Shown here piece by piece: positions 61,833-64,000 of a stretch of 64,000 nucleotides of DNA. Origin of the DNA: Phaeobacter sp. CECT 5382. GTDB lineage: Bacteria; Pseudomonadota; Alphaproteobacteria; Rhodobacterales; Rhodobacteraceae. The position numbers and the translations under genes are program-made. The stretch spans positions 124,001 through 188,000 of the forward strand of contig NZ_CYSG01000002.1 in assembly GCF_001457775.1 (NCBI RefSeq), written 5' to 3'. The notes under the pieces were generated by a model that did not search any database, was not told where the DNA came from, and saw only the letters and a program-made list of their open reading frames with translations. Position 1 is the stretch's first letter, and every line of letters starts with the position of its first letter.

Positions 61833-62591
61833 CTAGACCAGATCCCAGATCAGCTTTAGCGCCAGAATGAGCGAGGTCAGCACCAGCAGAGGCTTGATCA
61901 GGCGTGCGCCTTTGTTCAGGGCGAGCGTTGCCCCAACACGTGCGCCGGCAATCTGCGCTACACCCATCGCGAGCCCAGTGAACCACCAGGGGGTGGCGAC
62001 CAGGGCAAAGGCACAGAGGGCTCCGGCATTGGAGGCAAAGTTTAGCAGTTTGGTATGGGCGGTGGCCCTGAGCACGCCGTATCCGGCAAGCGAAACGAAG
62101 GCGAGCATGTAAAAGCTGCCCGCTCCCGGCCCCAGTAGGCCATCATAGACGCCGCAAAGTGGCACCATGGTGGCGGCAAACAGTGCTGGTGACAGCCTGC
62201 GTGCCCGATCCAGATCCCCCAACCCTTTTTTGGTGGCAAAAAAGATCGCGATGCCGATCAGCAGCACCGGGAGGAATACCCGGATCCAATCGGTCGGCAA
62301 CACGGTGATCAGCAGCGCACCAACAATCGAGGCAGCAAAGGCGATCAAAGCAGACCCCGCCTGCGCACGCAGATCGACATGGCCGCCTTTGGCATAGGCA
62401 TGGGCCGCAGTGGCAGCACCAAACAGGCCCTGGATCTTGTTAGTGGCCAGTGCTGTGACCGGATTGGCCCCAGCCAGTAATAGAACCGGCACGGTGATCA
62501 AGCCACCGCCACCGGCCAGGGCATCGATGAACCCGGCGGCAAACCCTGCTGCCATCAACAGCAGCAGAGTCTCGATACCCACTTCGAGCAT
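61833..62591 (-). CDS. TSUP-family (TauE/SafE-like) membrane transporter
   Basis: 252 residues from ATG 62591 with about eight membrane helices. Motif AGFIDALAGGGGLITVPVLL near residue 20 and LGPGAGSFYM in the second half are typical of TSUP anion exporters. Lies 5 bases after serB, in one operon. Substrate (sulfite, taurine degradation product or other) unknown. Downstream is a nine-G tract at 61800-61808. Confidence 0.88.
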   Translation of the reverse strand: MLEVGIETLLLLMAAGFAAGFIDALAGGGGLITVPVLLLAGANPVTALATNKIQGLFGAATAAHAYAKGGHVDLRAQAGSALIAFAASIVGALLITVLPTDWIRVFLPVLLIGIAIFFATKKGLGDLDRARRLSPALFAATMVPLCGVYDGLLGPGAGSFYMLAFVSLAGYGVLRATAHTKLLNFASNAGALCAFALVATPWWFTGLAMGVAQIAGARVGATLALNKGARLIKPLLVLTSLILALKLIWDLV

Positions 62592-62596
62592 GCGGA

Positions 62597-63487
62597 TTAA
62601 TCCTTGGAATTGTTTTGAGAGAAATCGTCCTGGGCATAGCCCTGAATATAGAGCAGCGCAGTCAGGTCGCCGTGATTGATACGGATCTCGCATTGTGCTG
62701 CGACCGCAGGTTTTGCATGTAGCGCCACGCCTGCCCCCGCCCGCAGCAGCATGCCAAGATCATTTGCACCATCACCCACGGCAATCACGTCCGCCTCAGA
62801 GATGCCGAGACGGGCGCTGATCTGTTCCAGTGCTTCGACCTTGGCCTCGCGGCCCAGAATTGGGCGGGCGGCTTCGCCCGTCAGCTTGCCATCTGCCACC
62901 AGAAGCGTGTTGGCCCGGTTTTCGTCAAAGCCAAGCGTTGCGGCAACGCGGGCGGTAAAGGCGGTGAAGCCACCAGAAACCAGCGCCGCATAGGCGCCAT
63001 CTGCCTTCATTGTGGAAAGCAGTGCAGGGCCACCAGGCATCAGGGTGATACGGTTGTCCAACACATCGCCGATGACAGTTTCCGGCAGGCCCTTCAACAG
63101 GCTCACGCGTTCGGTCAGGGCGCCGTTGAAGTCCAGCTCACCATTCATGGCGCGCGCAGTAATATCCTTGACCCGGGCGCCGACTCCAGCTTCTTCGGCC
63201 AGCTCGTCGATACATTCCTGCTGGATCATGGTGCTGTCCATATCAGCCAGAAGCATCTTTTTGCGCCGGTTGGCAGCGGGCTGCAGGACCAGATCCACGC
63301 CCAGCCCCTGCAGATCCTCCCAGACCTGCCACTGGTTTTCTGGCATGGCTGTCACCGAAAATTCTGCCGCCACATCCGGGGCCAACCAAAGGGCCTCGCT
63401 GCCACCCCAGGCATTGCGCAGGGATTCGACCAGAGCAGGTTCGACACAGGGTTTGGCAGGGTTGCAAAGCAGCGTGGCAATATACAT
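62597..63487 (-). CDS. serB: Phosphoserine phosphatase
   Basis: 296 residues. HAD motif I is DMDST with Asp82 and Asp84; motif II LVSGGFTAF; motif III/IV VIAVGDGANDLGML. An N-terminal ACT-like domain (residues 1-75) is present. It makes serine. TSUP gene follows directly. Confidence 0.95.
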   Translation of the reverse strand: MYIATLLCNPAKPCVEPALVESLRNAWGGSEALWLAPDVAAEFSVTAMPENQWQVWEDLQGLGVDLVLQPAANRRKKMLLADMDSTMIQQECIDELAEEAGVGARVKDITARAMNGELDFNGALTERVSLLKGLPETVIGDVLDNRITLMPGGPALLSTMKADGAYAALVSGGFTAFTARVAATLGFDENRANTLLVADGKLTGEAARPILGREAKVEALEQISARLGISEADVIAVGDGANDLGMLLRAGAGVALHAKPAVAAQCEIRINHGDLTALLYIQGYAQDDFSQNNSKD

Positions 63488-63581
63488 CGGGGCAGGTCCA
63501 TCTGGTGCTTGAGTTGCGCCCTCTTAGCGTTCTGACGGCGCAGGAGCCAGCCCCGATGGGCAGGTTGGTCCCGGATTGCGA

Positions 63582-64000
63582 CTAGAGGTCGCCTTTTTCC
63601 GACATAAGCACCGCGATCCAGCGGGTGTTGGGAATTTCCGCCAAGATGATCATCACCATCGCAGTCAGCGGAACCGCCAGGATGGCACCGGTCATGCCCC
63701 AAAGCGTGCTCCAGACTGCAAGAGCAAGAAGGACGGTAAAGGGGCTGAGGTTGACGGAGCGGCCAAGGAATTTTGGTTCGATATAGTAGCCGACCGCCAG
63801 TTGCGGGATCATTAGCAATACCAGTGCCAATCCGGCCTGCAGAAAGGAGGTGAACTGAATGAGGCTCATGGTGACGGGAAAGATCACCGCAATGATTGAG
63901 CCGATATAGGGAATGTAGTTCAGCAGCCCGATGATGATGGCCCAGAACGCTGGGTGAGCAATGCCGAGGATCTTCAGAATGGCAAAGGAGACCAGCGCCA
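63582..64000 (-). CDS. AI-2E-family transporter (partial, N-terminus outside window)
   Basis: Only the C-terminal ~139 residues are visible, ending ILAEIPNTRWIAVLMSEKGDL. The GLLNYIPYIGSIIAVIFPV segment and PLTAMVMIILAEI are typical of the AI-2E/PerM family. Despite the name, most members have other or unknown roles such as ion or small-molecule export. Confidence 0.85.
   Translation of the reverse strand, partial: ALVSFAILKILGIAHPAFWAIIIGLLNYIPYIGSIIAVIFPVTMSLIQFTSFLQAGLALVLLMIPQLAVGYYIEPKFLGRSVNLSPFTVLLALAVWSTLWGMTGAILAVPLTAMVMIILAEIPNTRWIAVLMSEKGDL

Noticed and set aside
61636-61986. 116-codon minus-strand frame after the TSUP gene
   Set aside because: It overlaps the TSUP gene in another frame and has a non-protein-like, Arg/Cys-rich translation.

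Overview
This is an alphaproteobacterial chromosome segment, most likely from the Roseobacter group of the Rhodobacteraceae (Phaeobacter/Leisingera/Ruegeria neighbourhood). That placement is inferred from high-GC codon use, the flagellar gene order (fliI divergent from flgB-flgC-fliE-fliQ-flgF-flgG-flgA-flgH; a fliC-flaF-flbT block), a compact roseobacter-type flagellin, Hint-domain 'choice-of-anchor' proteins typical of Rhodobacterales, and the rest of the gene content. No rRNA, tRNA, CRISPR array, prophage or insertion sequence was found.

1-24.8 kb is one flagellar locus of about 29 genes: export apparatus (fliH-like, fliI, fliQ, fliR, flhA, flhB), MS-ring (fliF), rod, rings and hook (flgB, flgC, flgF, flgG, fliE, flgA, flgH, flgD, fliK, rod-binding FlgJ-like), flagellin with its post-transcriptional regulators (fliC, flaF, flbT), motor genes (motA, MotE-like, two FliL paralogues) and several poorly described proteins. 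The most notable of these is an 841-residue secreted AMIN/TPR-like protein coupled to motA.

24.8-38.3 kb is a polyamine region. A minus-strand operon potF-potG-potH-potI-puuB-like oxidase diverges from a GntR regulator and a spuC-like putrescine aminotransferase. A second, plus-strand spermidine/putrescine-type ABC operon (potA-SBP-permease-permease) follows. Both operons carry a strong hairpin immediately after the binding-protein gene.

38.3-44.4 kb holds a WYL regulator divergent from a GST-like gene (with a palindromic operator), RNase R, and a small operon dapE-GNAT-DUF2064. 44.4-50.9 kb is the most unusual region: two paralogous choice-of-anchor-L/Hint proteins, a third Hint-like protein that has lost both catalytic residues, a glutamate-receptor-like channel with an aberrant selectivity filter, and a small acidic protein behind a perfect hairpin.

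50.9-64 kb is mixed: hutD-like, dapD, a dehydratase-GntR pair, a LOG-family protein, a serralysin-like RTX metalloprotease with an internally duplicated calcium-binding array, rlmN, an IalB-like protein, asparaginase, an ArsR-SRPBCC-YCII operon with a palindromic operator, TSUP permease, serB and the end of an AI-2E transporter gene.
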